Shown piece by piece: positions 26,962 to 35,748 of a stretch of 64,000 bases of DNA (positions are counted from its first letter, which is position 1; each line of letters starts with the position of its first letter). This stretch comes from Bacillota bacterium (GTDB taxonomy: Bacteria > Bacillota > Clostridia > Christensenellales > Aristaeellaceae), in contig JAEZTL010000028.1 of the NCBI GenBank assembly GCA_023421395.1, forward strand, positions 1-64,000, read 5' to 3'. Below the pieces are notes generated by a model. It ran no database searches. It worked only from the letters and a program-made list of their open reading frames with translations, and had not been told where the DNA came from. A program made the translations under genes and the position numbers.

Positions 26962-27846
26962 ATGATGGAATTTCTGACCGATTATATCCTGAAATTTCCG
27001 GAGTCCTGGCAGTTCAAGCTGGGTGACGCCATCGATACCTCCGTCAAGGCTTTTTCCCGCGAACACCGCGGCGCGCTGCGCGCGATCCGGGACGTGGTGG
27101 TAACGGTGGTGGGTGGCATCCGCTGGGCGCTTGAAAAGACGCCCTGGGTGGTGCTGGTTCTCATCGTGGTGGTTCTGGCGTGGCGGCTGATGAAATCCTG
27201 GCGCGCCGCCGCGCTGTATGCCGCGCTGCTCACTTTCGTGGGGTGCTGCGGGCTTTGGGACGAGATGATCCAGACGCTCAGCGTGGTCATCGCCAGCGTG
27301 CTCCTCTGCGTACTGGCCGGCTTTCCACTGGGGGTGCTGCTGGCGTTGAGCGAGCGGGCCAACCGCGTGATACGCCCCATCCTGGATACGATGCAGACCA
27401 TGCCCTCCTGGGTCTACCTGGTGCCGGCCGTGATCCTCTTCAACGTAGGAATCACGCCGGCGCTCCTGGCCACCACGATCTACGCGATCGTGCCCATCGT
27501 GCGGCTGACCAGCCACGGCCTCGTCTACGTGGACGCGGAAATGCTGGAAGCCGCCCGGGCTTTCGGCTCTACCCGGATGCAGACGCTCGTCAAGGTGCAG
27601 ATCCCCCAGGCGCTGCCCACCATCATGACCGGCATCAACCAGACGCTGATGATGGCCATGTCCATGGTGGTCACCTGCGCGCTGATCGGCGCCAACGGCC
27701 TGGGCATGGAAATCCTATTGGCCACCAACCGCGTTGAAATGGGCAAGGCGCTGCTTCCGGGCATCGCCATCGTCATCGTCGCCATCATCCTGGACCGCAT
27801 CACCCAGGCCGCCGTGCGCAAGAGCGAGGTGAAGGGCGATGGCTGA
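26962..27846 (+). CDS. proW: Glycine betaine/proline-type ABC permease
   Basis: A 294-aa ProW/OpuAB-type permease. After an amphipathic N-terminal region it has about six membrane segments; DTMQTMPSWVYLVPAVI and the EAA loop (LEAARAFGSTRMQTLVKVQIP) are diagnostic, as is GANGLGMEIL. It begins 9 bases after the binding-protein stop and overlaps the ATPase start by 8 bases. Confidence 0.92.
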   Translation: MMEFLTDYILKFPESWQFKLGDAIDTSVKAFSREHRGALRAIRDVVVTVVGGIRWALEKTPWVVLVLIVVVLAWRLMKSWRAAALYAALLTFVGCCGLWDEMIQTLSVVIASVLLCVLAGFPLGVLLALSERANRVIRPILDTMQTMPSWVYLVPAVILFNVGITPALLATTIYAIVPIVRLTSHGLVYVDAEMLEAARAFGSTRMQTLVKVQIPQALPTIMTGINQTLMMAMSMVVTCALIGANGLGMEILLATNRVEMGKALLPGIAIVIVAIILDRITQAAVRKSEVKGDG

Positions 27847-29020
27847 GGGAAGGGTGATCCTGGAGGCGCAGAGCGTCTCCAAGATCTACGGCCACGGTAA
27901 GATCGAAGCCGCCCGCATGATGCGCGAGGGCGGCGACAAGAACACCGTCTACAAGGAGACCGGCGCCACCGTCGCGCTGTGGGACGTATCCTTCAAGGTG
28001 CGCGAGGGCGAGATCTTCGTCATCATCGGCCTTTCCGGCTCCGGAAAGTCCACGATCATCCGCTGCTTCAACCAGCTGGTCAGGCCCACCTCCGGCCACG
28101 TGCTGTTCGAGGGACGCCAGATCGACGCCATGAACCGCGGAGAGCTGACCGACTTCCGCCGCCGGAAGGTCTCCATGGTATTCCAGAACTTTGGCCTCTT
28201 CACCCACCGGACGGTCATCGAGAACGTGGCCTACGGGCTTGAGGTGCGCAAAGTGCCCCGGGCCGAGCGCACCGACAAAGCGATGGATCTGATCCACATG
28301 GTCGGGCTGGACGGCTGGGAGAAGAAGCCCATCGGCAGCCTTTCCGGCGGCATGAAGCAGCGGGTGGGCATCGCGCGCGCGCTGGCCAACGATCCTGAAG
28401 TGCTGCTCATGGACGAACCCTTCTCCGCGCTGGATCCGCTCATCCGCCGCGATATGCAGTTTGAGCTGATTTCGCTGCAGCGAAGGCTCGGCAAGACCAT
28501 CCTGTTTATTACCCACGACATTGACGAGGCGTTCAAGCTTGGGGACACCGTGTCCATCATGCGGGACGGCAAGACCATCCAGACCGGGACCCCCGAAACG
28601 CTGTCCGCCACCCCCGCCGACGACTATGTGCGCCAGTTCATCGAAAGCGCCGACCGTACCCAGGTGCTCAGCGTGGGCCGCGTGATGATTACCCCCGCCT
28701 GCCTCGTGCGGGAGAATGACGACCCTGCCAACGCCATCCGCGAGATGCACCGGCAAGGGCTCTCCAGCGCCTATGTGGTGGACCAGAAGATGAAACTTCT
28801 GGGCGTACTTTCCATCGACGCGGCGCTGAAGGCGCGGCAGGCGGGCGAGGGCTTCGCCCAGCGGATTGACCGCAACCCGCCCACAACCCGGCGGGACGCG
28901 CTGGTCAGCGACGTGATGCCGCTGACCACCCAAACCCCCTACCCCATCGCCGTGGTGGACGAGGGCGGCACACTTCAGGGGATCGTCACCCGCGCCGCCA
29001 TCATCGCTTCGATGCTCTAA
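27839..29020 (+). CDS. proV: Glycine betaine/proline-type ABC ATPase with CBS domains
   Basis: A 393-aa ProV/OpuAA-type ATPase. Walker A is GLSGSGKST, the signature LSGGMKQRVGIARA, Walker B VLLMDEPFSALD. Residues about 275-393 form two CBS domains (VRENDDPANAIREMHRQGLSS; YPIAVVDEGGTLQGIVTR), which in OpuA-type systems sense ionic strength or c-di-AMP. Overlaps proW. It completes a three-gene importer. Confidence 0.93.
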   Translation: MAEGRVILEAQSVSKIYGHGKIEAARMMREGGDKNTVYKETGATVALWDVSFKVREGEIFVIIGLSGSGKSTIIRCFNQLVRPTSGHVLFEGRQIDAMNRGELTDFRRRKVSMVFQNFGLFTHRTVIENVAYGLEVRKVPRAERTDKAMDLIHMVGLDGWEKKPIGSLSGGMKQRVGIARALANDPEVLLMDEPFSALDPLIRRDMQFELISLQRRLGKTILFITHDIDEAFKLGDTVSIMRDGKTIQTGTPETLSATPADDYVRQFIESADRTQVLSVGRVMITPACLVRENDDPANAIREMHRQGLSSAYVVDQKMKLLGVLSIDAALKARQAGEGFAQRIDRNPPTTRRDALVSDVMPLTTQTPYPIAVVDEGGTLQGIVTRAAIIASML

Positions 29021-29028
29021 CGGACCTC

Positions 29029-29062
29029 CTCGGGCCGCCGGACGAAAGTCCCGCGGCCCGAG
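29029..29062 (+). terminator. Hairpin after proV (weak terminator)
   Basis: A 10-bp perfect stem (CTCGGGCCGC / GCGGCCCGAG) nine bases after the stop codon, with a 14-base loop and no T-run, so termination may be inefficient or factor dependent. Confidence 0.45.
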
Positions 29063-29095
29063 ACATCCGTCGCGGGATGGGTAAATCTTCTGTAA

Positions 29096-29109
29096 ACTTG
29101 TATACTAGT
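29096..29109 (+). promoter_or_regulatory. Candidate operator with GTATAC core
   Basis: ACTTGTATACTAGT is palindromic around GTATAC except for one base pair and abuts the -35 box of the hexuronate operon. The core resembles that of UxuR/ExuR-type GntR operators, so autoregulation by the downstream FCD-type regulator is a reasonable inference. Confidence 0.5.
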
Positions 29110-29137
29110 TGACAATCTCCGCGAGCCGTGCTATATT
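29109..29137 (+). promoter_or_regulatory. Predicted promoter of the hexuronate operon
   Basis: TTGACA and TATATT separated by exactly 17 bases, about 40 bases upstream of the GntR start. Near consensus, consistent with repression as the mode of control. Confidence 0.7.
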
Positions 29138-29177
29138 GAAGCGGAAAAGTTGATCGGGAAGGGGGCGAGGGCGCGTC

Positions 29178-29891
29178 GTGGTGATTCCCAAAAGGCAGCC
29201 CCGGGAGACGGGGCGCGACTACGCGCTGCGCACGCTGAAGCAGAGCATCATCAGCCTGGATCTGGCGCCGGGCAGTATGGTCAGCGAGAGCGACCTGGCC
29301 GCGCGGATGGGACTTTCGCGCACCCCCGTGCGCGAGGCCCTGCTGGAACTCGCCAAAGTGCAGATCGTGGAAATCTACCCGCAGCGCGGCAGCGTCGTCG
29401 CGCTGATCGACTACGGCATGGTGGAGGAGGCGCGCTTTATCCGCAGCGTGCTGGAGTGCGCGGTGGTGGAGCTGGTATGCCAGACGATTTCGCCGGAGGA
29501 GCTCGAGGCGCTGTCCGCCAATGTGGACATGCAGGAGTATGTCCTCGGAAGCCGGATGCCCGAGCAGCTGTGGGACCTGGACAATGCCTTTCACCGCATG
29601 CTGTTCCGCATCGCCCGGAAGGAGCAGGCGCAGGTCATGATCGAGTGGGTGAGCATCCACTTCGACCGGGTGCGCAACCTGTCGCTCAAGGCGGTGAAGG
29701 ACCTGAAAATCGTGGCGGATCACCGCGCGCTGGCGGAGGCCTTCGCGCGCCGGGACGTTCAGGAGGCGCGGCAGATCATGGACCGGCATCTGAACCGCTA
29801 CAAAATCGACGAGCAGGCCCTTCGGGCCAGCCATCCGGACTACTTCGTCCCCGCCCGAGGAGCGTCCCCGCAAGAGCAAAGACAGGAGTGA
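29178..29891 (+). CDS. GntR-family regulator with FCD domain (UxuR/FadR-like)
   Basis: A 237-aa regulator starting at GTG. Residues about 12-75 form a winged helix-turn-helix (VSESDLAARMGLSRTPVREA), and about 85-220 an all-helical FCD ligand domain (DLDNAFHRMLFRIA, DHRALAEAF, IMDRHLNRY) whose Asp and His residues normally hold a metal and a sugar acid. It heads the uxuA-uxuB-kdgK operon, so it probably represses it and responds to a hexuronate or keto-deoxy-gluconate intermediate. The stop overlaps the uxuA ribosome binding site. Confidence 0.9.
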   Translation: MVIPKRQPRETGRDYALRTLKQSIISLDLAPGSMVSESDLAARMGLSRTPVREALLELAKVQIVEIYPQRGSVVALIDYGMVEEARFIRSVLECAVVELVCQTISPEELEALSANVDMQEYVLGSRMPEQLWDLDNAFHRMLFRIARKEQAQVMIEWVSIHFDRVRNLSLKAVKDLKIVADHRALAEAFARRDVQEARQIMDRHLNRYKIDEQALRASHPDYFVPARGASPQEQRQE

Positions 29892-29896
29892 AGCCC

Positions 29897-30973
29897 ATGA
29901 AGATGTCTTTCCGCTGGTTTGGTGAAAAATTCGATTCGGTCAAGCTGTGGCAAATCCGGCAGATCCCCGGCATGGTCGGCGTGATCAGCACCCTCTACGA
30001 CACCGCGCCCGGCGACGAGTGGGACGAGGGCGCCATCCGCAGCCTCAAAGGCCAGGTCGAGGCCGCGGGGCTTCAGCTGCTGGGCATCGAGAGCGTCAAC
30101 ATCCACGACGCCATCAAGGTAGGCGCACCCGAGCGCGACCGGTACATCGAAAACTACGTCCACACCATCAAAAAGCTGGGGGGCCAGGGCGTCCGGCTGA
30201 TCTGTTACAACTTCATGCCGGTATTTGACTGGACCCGCACGGACCTGGCCAAGGTACGACCGGACGGCTCCACCGTGCTGGCCTACGACCAGAACAAGAT
30301 CGACCGGATCAACCCGGAGGAGATGTTCCGGCAGTTGGATTCGGACAGCAACGGCTTCGTGCTGCCGGGCTGGGAACCGGAGCGCATGGCGCGCATCCGG
30401 GACCTCTTCGACATGTACCGCGGCGTGGACGAAAAAAAGCTCTTCGACAACCTCGTCTACTTCCTGAAGGCGGTCATGCCCGCCTGCGACGCGTTTGACG
30501 TCGACATGGCCATTCACATCGACGACCCGGCCTGGAGTGTGTTCGGCCTGCCCCGCATCGTGAAAAACGGCGGCGACCTGCACCGGCTGCTGGCGGCGGT
30601 GGACAACCCCCACAACGGCGTGACGCTGTGTACCGGCAGCCTGAGTTCAAACCCGGAGAACGACATCCCCGCCATCATCCGCTCGCTGAAGGGGCGCATC
30701 CACTTCGCCCACGTGCGCAACACCCGCCACGCCGCGCCCGGCGTCTTTGAGGAAGCGGCACACTACGCCGCCGACGGCTCGCTGGATATGGTGGAGATCA
30801 TCCGCGCGCTGGTGGACATCGGGTTTGACGGGCCCGTCCGCCCCGACCACGGCCGCGCCATCTGGGGCGAAGTGGCCATGCCCGGCTATGGCCTCTACGA
30901 CAGGGCGCTGGGCAGCCAGTACATCCTGGGCGTCTATGACGCGATTATCCGCGATAAAAAGAGAAACAGCTGA
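29897..30973 (+). CDS. uxuA: Mannonate dehydratase
   Basis: Converts D-mannonate to 2-keto-3-deoxy-D-gluconate in hexuronate breakdown. The 358-aa product opens MKMSFRWFGEKFDSVKLWQI, contains the characteristic ICYNFMPVFDWTRTDLA and CTGSLSSNPENDIP segments, and ends with the FDGPVRPDHGRAIWGE metal-site region. ATG 29897 follows AGGAG by 8 bases and six bases after the regulator stop. uxuB follows 10 bases later. Confidence 0.95.
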   Translation: MKMSFRWFGEKFDSVKLWQIRQIPGMVGVISTLYDTAPGDEWDEGAIRSLKGQVEAAGLQLLGIESVNIHDAIKVGAPERDRYIENYVHTIKKLGGQGVRLICYNFMPVFDWTRTDLAKVRPDGSTVLAYDQNKIDRINPEEMFRQLDSDSNGFVLPGWEPERMARIRDLFDMYRGVDEKKLFDNLVYFLKAVMPACDAFDVDMAIHIDDPAWSVFGLPRIVKNGGDLHRLLAAVDNPHNGVTLCTGSLSSNPENDIPAIIRSLKGRIHFAHVRNTRHAAPGVFEEAAHYAADGSLDMVEIIRALVDIGFDGPVRPDHGRAIWGEVAMPGYGLYDRALGSQYILGVYDAIIRDKKRNS

Positions 30974-30983
30974 GGACAAGGGC

Positions 30984-32597
30984 ATGAAATTGAATCTTGA
31001 AAGCCTGAAAAACGGCGAGTTCGAGGGAAAGGGCTACATCCTGCCCCGGTTTGACATCGGAGCCATGCGGGAACGGACGAAGAAAAGCCCGGCGTGGCTG
31101 CACTTTGGCGCGGGCAACATCCTGCGCGCCTTCCCCTGCGTGCTGCTCCAGACGCTGCTCGAGCGCGGCGGCGCGGATACCGGCATGATCGTCGCGGAGG
31201 CCTACGACGAGGAGATCATTACGAGGGCTTTTGCGCCCTACGATAACCTGTGCCTGGCCGTTTCGCTCAAGAGTGACGGCAGCGTGGAAAAGCGCGTGGT
31301 GGCCTCCGTGGCCGAGGCGCTGGGCTACCGCGCGAACCGCGCGCGGATTGAGGAAGTGTTCGTCAATCCCGGCCTGCAAATGGTTTCCATGACCATCACC
31401 GAAAAGGGCTACGCCGTGACGGACGCGGACGGCGCGCCGCTTCGCTACTGCGCGGGCGACTTCCTCTCCATGGACGACCCGGTGTCCCAAATGGGCATCC
31501 TGGCCAGGCTCCTCCACCTTCGCTACCGCGCGGGGGCGCTGCCCGTGGCGATGGTTTCGCTGGACAACTGCGCCCACAACGGCGACATCCTGAAAAGCGG
31601 CGTCGTGGCCATCGCGGAGAGCTGGAGCGAAAAGGGCCTCGCGGACGACGGCTTCCTCGATTACCTGGCGGACGGAACGCGGGTTTCGTTTACCTGGAGC
31701 ATGATCGACAAGATCACGCCGCGGCCGTCGGAGGAAGTCATCAAAATGCTGGAGGCCGACGGTTTCACCGGCGCCCGTGTGTCGGTGACGGCCAAAAACA
31801 CCTACGTCAGCGCCATGGTCAACGCCGAGGAATGCGAATACCTGGCCATCGAGGACGCCTTCCCCAACGGCCGGCCCAGGCTCGAGGCCGCGGGCGTGAT
31901 CTTCGCATCCCGGGAGACGGTGGACCGCATCGAAAAGATGAAGGTATGCACCTGCCTGAACCCGCTGCACACGTGCCTGGCCGTATTCGGCTGCCTGATG
32001 GGCCATCAAAAGATCTCCGACGAGATGAGGGACGATCAGCTCAGCGCGCTCGTCCGCCGTCTCGGCTACGACGAGGGCATGCCCGTGGTGGTGGACCCGG
32101 GCGTGATGAGCGCGGAAAAATTCATCGGCGAGGTCATCAACCTGCGCTTCCCCAATCCCTTCGTCCCCGACACCCCACAGCGCATCGCCTGTGATACTTC
32201 CAAGAAGCTGCCGGTGCGCTTCGGCGAGACGCTCAAGGCCTACGTCGCCCGGGGGCGGGAGGATTTGTCCTTTCTCAACTTCATTCCGCTGGTGTTCGCG
32301 GGCTACGCGCGCTACCTCACCGGAATCGGCGATGACGGCGCGCCCTTTACGCGCTCGCCGGACCCGAACCTCGAATCCCTCGGCGCCTGCGTTTCCGGCT
32401 ACCGGCTGGGCGAATTCTTCGACACGGCGAGGCTGAGGCCGCTTTTCTCCCGGGCGGACGTCTTCGGTGTGGACCTGTACCGTCACGGCCTGGGCGAAAA
32501 GGCGGAGGCGCTGTTCGCCCGAATGAACCGCGGCCCAGGCGCGGTCCGGGAGACGATCCGCTCGGCGCTGGACGGGGCCGGAGAGCGCCCGCGGTAA
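30984..32597 (+). CDS. uxuB: Fructuronate reductase / mannitol dehydrogenase family protein
   Basis: Reduces D-fructuronate to D-mannonate with NADH, the step before uxuA. The 537-aa protein has the Rossmann HFGAGNILRAF motif near the N-terminus and the C-terminal mannitol-dehydrogenase domain (VDPGVMSAEKFIGEVINLRF, with NPFVPDTPQRI). ATG 30984 is the first good start after uxuA. The family also contains tagaturonate reductase (UxaB); the adjacent uxuA favours UxuB. No uronate isomerase (UxaC) is in the window. Confidence 0.88.
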   Translation: MKLNLESLKNGEFEGKGYILPRFDIGAMRERTKKSPAWLHFGAGNILRAFPCVLLQTLLERGGADTGMIVAEAYDEEIITRAFAPYDNLCLAVSLKSDGSVEKRVVASVAEALGYRANRARIEEVFVNPGLQMVSMTITEKGYAVTDADGAPLRYCAGDFLSMDDPVSQMGILARLLHLRYRAGALPVAMVSLDNCAHNGDILKSGVVAIAESWSEKGLADDGFLDYLADGTRVSFTWSMIDKITPRPSEEVIKMLEADGFTGARVSVTAKNTYVSAMVNAEECEYLAIEDAFPNGRPRLEAAGVIFASRETVDRIEKMKVCTCLNPLHTCLAVFGCLMGHQKISDEMRDDQLSALVRRLGYDEGMPVVVDPGVMSAEKFIGEVINLRFPNPFVPDTPQRIACDTSKKLPVRFGETLKAYVARGREDLSFLNFIPLVFAGYARYLTGIGDDGAPFTRSPDPNLESLGACVSGYRLGEFFDTARLRPLFSRADVFGVDLYRHGLGEKAEALFARMNRGPGAVRETIRSALDGAGERPR

Positions 32598-32611
32598 ACG
32601 CGGAAAACCGC

Positions 32612-32640
32612 TTCAAATCCGGCGGGGAAAATGATACAAT
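32612..32640 (+). promoter_or_regulatory. Weak internal promoter before kdgK
   Basis: TTCAAA and TACAAT separated by 17 bases in the 159-base gap between uxuB and kdgK; could allow separate expression of the kinase. Confidence 0.35.
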
Positions 32641-32756
32641 AGAACGTGCTTGAAAAAACGCCTCCGGCGGGCGCCGCCCGTCCGCAGGGCCATGGCCGCG
32701 GGCTTCGCGGCGCGCCCCGCGGGAGGCAAAAACGCAAAAATCTGGAGGGATTCACA

Positions 32757-33794
32757 ATGAGTACGCGCGTTGTCACATTTGGGGAGATTATGCTGCGGCT
32801 GAAGAGCCCCGGGTATGAACGCCTCTTTCAGTCTCCCGCCCTCGAGGCGACCTTCGGCGGCGGCGAGGCCAACGTCGCCGTGTCGCTGGCCAACTTCGGC
32901 ATGGACGCGGCGTTTGTGACGCTGCTGCCCAAAAACGACGTCGGCGAAGCCTGCATCCGGGAACTGCGCGGCTTCGGCGTGGACACCTCGCGTATCCTGC
33001 GCGCCGACGGGCGCATGGGCATCTACTTTCTGGAGGGCGGCGCCTGCCAGCGCCCCAGCAAGGTGATCTACGACCGCGCGGACAGCTGCATCGCCCGCGC
33101 GAAGCCCGGCGACGTCGACTGGGACCGGGTGTTTGACGGCGCGACCTGGTTTCACATCTCGGGCATCACGCCGGCCATCTCCCGCGGCGCGGCGGATTTG
33201 TCACTGGAGGCGGTCCGCGCGGCCCGGACAAAGGGCGTGGCGGTCAGCTGCGATCTCAACTACCGCAAAAACCTCTGGAAATATGGCGCCGGCGCGGTGG
33301 AGATCATGACGGAACTGACAAAATCCGTGGACGTAGCCATCGCCAATGAGGAGGACTTCCAGAAATCGCTGGGCCTGAAGGCGGAGTCGGCGGCCTCGGC
33401 GGAAGAAGGCGAAATCGACATCGGCCAGTACCGCGAAATCGCGGCGCTGGCCATGGATCGGTTCCCCAATCTCTCGACGGTGGCCATCACGCTGCGCGAG
33501 AGCCGGTCCGCCAACCACAACGATTGGAGCGCCTGTATCTGGGACGGCAAAAACTTCCACCGCTCGCGCCGGTACGCCATCACCGACATCGTGGATCGCG
33601 TCGGCGGCGGCGACAGTTTCTCGGCGGGGCTGATCTACGGGCTGAACCGCTGCGAGGGCCACCGGGAGGCGTTGGAATTCGCGGTGGCGGCCTCTTGCCT
33701 CAAGCATACCATCGGCGGCGACTACAACCGCGTGTCGGTGGCCGAGGTGCAGTCGCTGATGAAGGGCTCCGGTTCAGGCCGCGTCCAGCGGTAA
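32757..33794 (+). CDS. kdgK: 2-keto-3-deoxygluconate kinase (PfkB family)
   Basis: Phosphorylates 2-keto-3-deoxygluconate to KDPG, the step after UxuA. The 345-aa protein opens with VVTFGEIMLRLKSPGYERL, has EATFGGGEANVAVSLA, AVSCDLNYRKNLW and the catalytic DRVGGGDSFSAGLIYG signature. TGGAGGG precedes ATG 32757. It is separated from uxuB by 159 bases but on the same strand. The KDPG aldolase needed next is not in the window. A second, similar kinase is at 8663-9730. Confidence 0.92.
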   Translation: MSTRVVTFGEIMLRLKSPGYERLFQSPALEATFGGGEANVAVSLANFGMDAAFVTLLPKNDVGEACIRELRGFGVDTSRILRADGRMGIYFLEGGACQRPSKVIYDRADSCIARAKPGDVDWDRVFDGATWFHISGITPAISRGAADLSLEAVRAARTKGVAVSCDLNYRKNLWKYGAGAVEIMTELTKSVDVAIANEEDFQKSLGLKAESAASAEEGEIDIGQYREIAALAMDRFPNLSTVAITLRESRSANHNDWSACIWDGKNFHRSRRYAITDIVDRVGGGDSFSAGLIYGLNRCEGHREALEFAVAASCLKHTIGGDYNRVSVAEVQSLMKGSGSGRVQR

Positions 33795-33809
33795 GGCAAA
33801 GGGCACTTG

Positions 33810-33849
33810 AAAGCGCGCTCCCCGCACATCGCGGGCGGCGCGCTTTTTC
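33810..33849 (+). terminator. Rho-independent terminator after kdgK
   Basis: Stem AAGCGCGC-(TC)-CCCGC / GCGGG-(CG)-GCGCGCTT, loop ACATC, followed by TTTTT. It closes the hexuronate operon. Confidence 0.8.
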
Positions 33850-33934
33850 GTCCCCTTCCGCGCCCCTTGAAAACCCGCTCCGTTTGTGTTACGCTTTTGA
33901 GAGAAATTCGCCATCATAAGGGACGAAGGGTGAA

Positions 33935-35731
33935 GTGCCCGTGAAGAGGACCGCCTCGTTTTTTGCCAGCCTGTCGGTCAAAACCCGGCTGACCATGCTG
34001 TTCGCGCTGGTGTCACTGATCCCCGTATGCGTGATCGGCGCAATCTCGCTGGATGTGTCCTCCCGCACGATGCTGGAAAAAGGCGTGACCGACAGCCAGA
34101 GCCGGCTGGAGTTCATCGCCTACCGGGTGGACGAGATCATGCGTGAAAAGCACCGGGATACGCTGCTCGTGGCCTTCAACCCCTACGTGCGCGCCTATTT
34201 TGATGCGGAGGCCCGGCAGGAGATGATCCCCTCGATGGTGGAGGATCAGGCCAGGCGGCAGATCATCCGGCTCTACAACAGCCAGGAGGCCAGCGCGGTG
34301 CTCTTCATCGGCGGCGGCGTGGCGCTTCGGTACTCCACGGACGCGTCGGTGGTACAGCTTCTGCCCGCCGCGCCGGAGGGCCTGCCCGATCCCGCGGACT
34401 TTCAGCTCTTCGACCTGTGGCAGGACGCGACGCTGGACGGCGGCGAGCGGGTGATCCCCTACGTGCGCCAGGTGCTGGACAGGCAGAACCGCGCAGCGGC
34501 GCTGATCCGGGTCAACGTGCGCGAGAGCCTCTTTCGCAAGCTCTACCAGCCCTATGAGGACGCCCGGGGCAGCCGCTTCATGATCGTCAACGACCGGGGC
34601 ACCATCCAGTCCTGCGCGGACGGCGCGCTCTACGGTCAAAACCTGTATCAGGCGCTGGGCATCGCGCCGGACACGCTTTCCGGTTCCTCCGGCTCGCTGG
34701 ATCTTGGCAACCGGGTACTGGTGTATCACCGGGACGCCACGCGCCGCCTGGCCTTTCTGGAACTGATCCCGGAGGCCGCCCTGAACGCGGGCTTCCGCCC
34801 GATCCTCACGATGACGCTATTGGTGGCGGCGCTGTGCATCGGGCTGTGCGTACTGCTGGGTTCCATGATGTCCCGCAGCTTCATGAAGCCGCTGTACCGG
34901 CTGATCAGCCGAGTTTCGTCCTACGCGCCGGGGCAGCCCAAGGACCATCCGCCCGTTAAGAACGAAATCGCGCTGCTGGACGACAAGTACGGCCAGATTC
35001 TGGAAAAGCTGGAGGACTCCATCCAGCAGTACTACGAAGAACAGAAAAACAACCGGGAAGCGCAGATCCGCGCGCTGGAATTCCAGATCAACCCGCACTT
35101 TCTGTACAACACGCTGTCCACCATCATCTGGCTGATCGGCGCGGGCGAAGACAAAAAAGCGATCCGCATCACAAAGGATCTGGCCTCCTTCTTCCGCATC
35201 AGCATCAGCCGTGGGCGCGACTCCATCCCGCTGCGCGAGCAGATCAAGCACATAGAGCTCTACATCGGCATCCAGATGGCCCGCTATGAGGACTCAATCA
35301 CCGTGACCTACGCGATGCCCGAGGAGCTTCTGGACTGCCTGACGCCCCGGCTGATCCTGCAGCCGCTGGTGGAAAATTCCATCATCCACGGCATGCAGGC
35401 CAACGCGACCAAAACCTGCCGCATCGCACTCTCCGCCCGCGCGGAGGGGGACGACATCCTCTTAATGGTACGCGACGACGGCGAGATCGCCACCCGGGAG
35501 ACCATTGACTCCATGAACCGCTTCCTGCACCACCGCAGCGAAGCGCCGGCGCCGCCCGGCTACGGCATCGGCATCTCCAACGTCCACGACCGGGTGCGGA
35601 TGTGCTTTGGCGAGGGCTACGGTCTTACCTTCGCCCGGGAGGGGAACGAGACGGTCGCCACGGTGCGAATCAAGTGCGTCCCGCCCGGCGCGCCGCAAGG
35701 CGCATGCCCCGCCGGACCCAATCAGCCTTAG
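33935..35731 (+). CDS. Sensor histidine kinase, YesM-like
   Basis: A 598-aa membrane kinase starting at GTG 33935 (GTG 33941 also possible). TM1 is at about residues 15-38, an extracytoplasmic sensor domain follows, TM2 is at about 289-311, then HAMP and the histidine region FQINPHFLYNTLST (His about 388). The ATPase domain has LQPLVENSIIHG, but its G1 box reads VRDDGEIA where DNGxG is usual, a degenerate site. It is 17 bases upstream of its response regulator and next to a ribose-type ABC importer, which the pair probably controls. Confidence 0.9.
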   Translation: MPVKRTASFFASLSVKTRLTMLFALVSLIPVCVIGAISLDVSSRTMLEKGVTDSQSRLEFIAYRVDEIMREKHRDTLLVAFNPYVRAYFDAEARQEMIPSMVEDQARRQIIRLYNSQEASAVLFIGGGVALRYSTDASVVQLLPAAPEGLPDPADFQLFDLWQDATLDGGERVIPYVRQVLDRQNRAAALIRVNVRESLFRKLYQPYEDARGSRFMIVNDRGTIQSCADGALYGQNLYQALGIAPDTLSGSSGSLDLGNRVLVYHRDATRRLAFLELIPEAALNAGFRPILTMTLLVAALCIGLCVLLGSMMSRSFMKPLYRLISRVSSYAPGQPKDHPPVKNEIALLDDKYGQILEKLEDSIQQYYEEQKNNREAQIRALEFQINPHFLYNTLSTIIWLIGAGEDKKAIRITKDLASFFRISISRGRDSIPLREQIKHIELYIGIQMARYEDSITVTYAMPEELLDCLTPRLILQPLVENSIIHGMQANATKTCRIALSARAEGDDILLMVRDDGEIATRETIDSMNRFLHHRSEAPAPPGYGIGISNVHDRVRMCFGEGYGLTFAREGNETVATVRIKCVPPGAPQGACPAGPNQP

Positions 35732-35748
35732 CACTGGGAGGAAGACGG

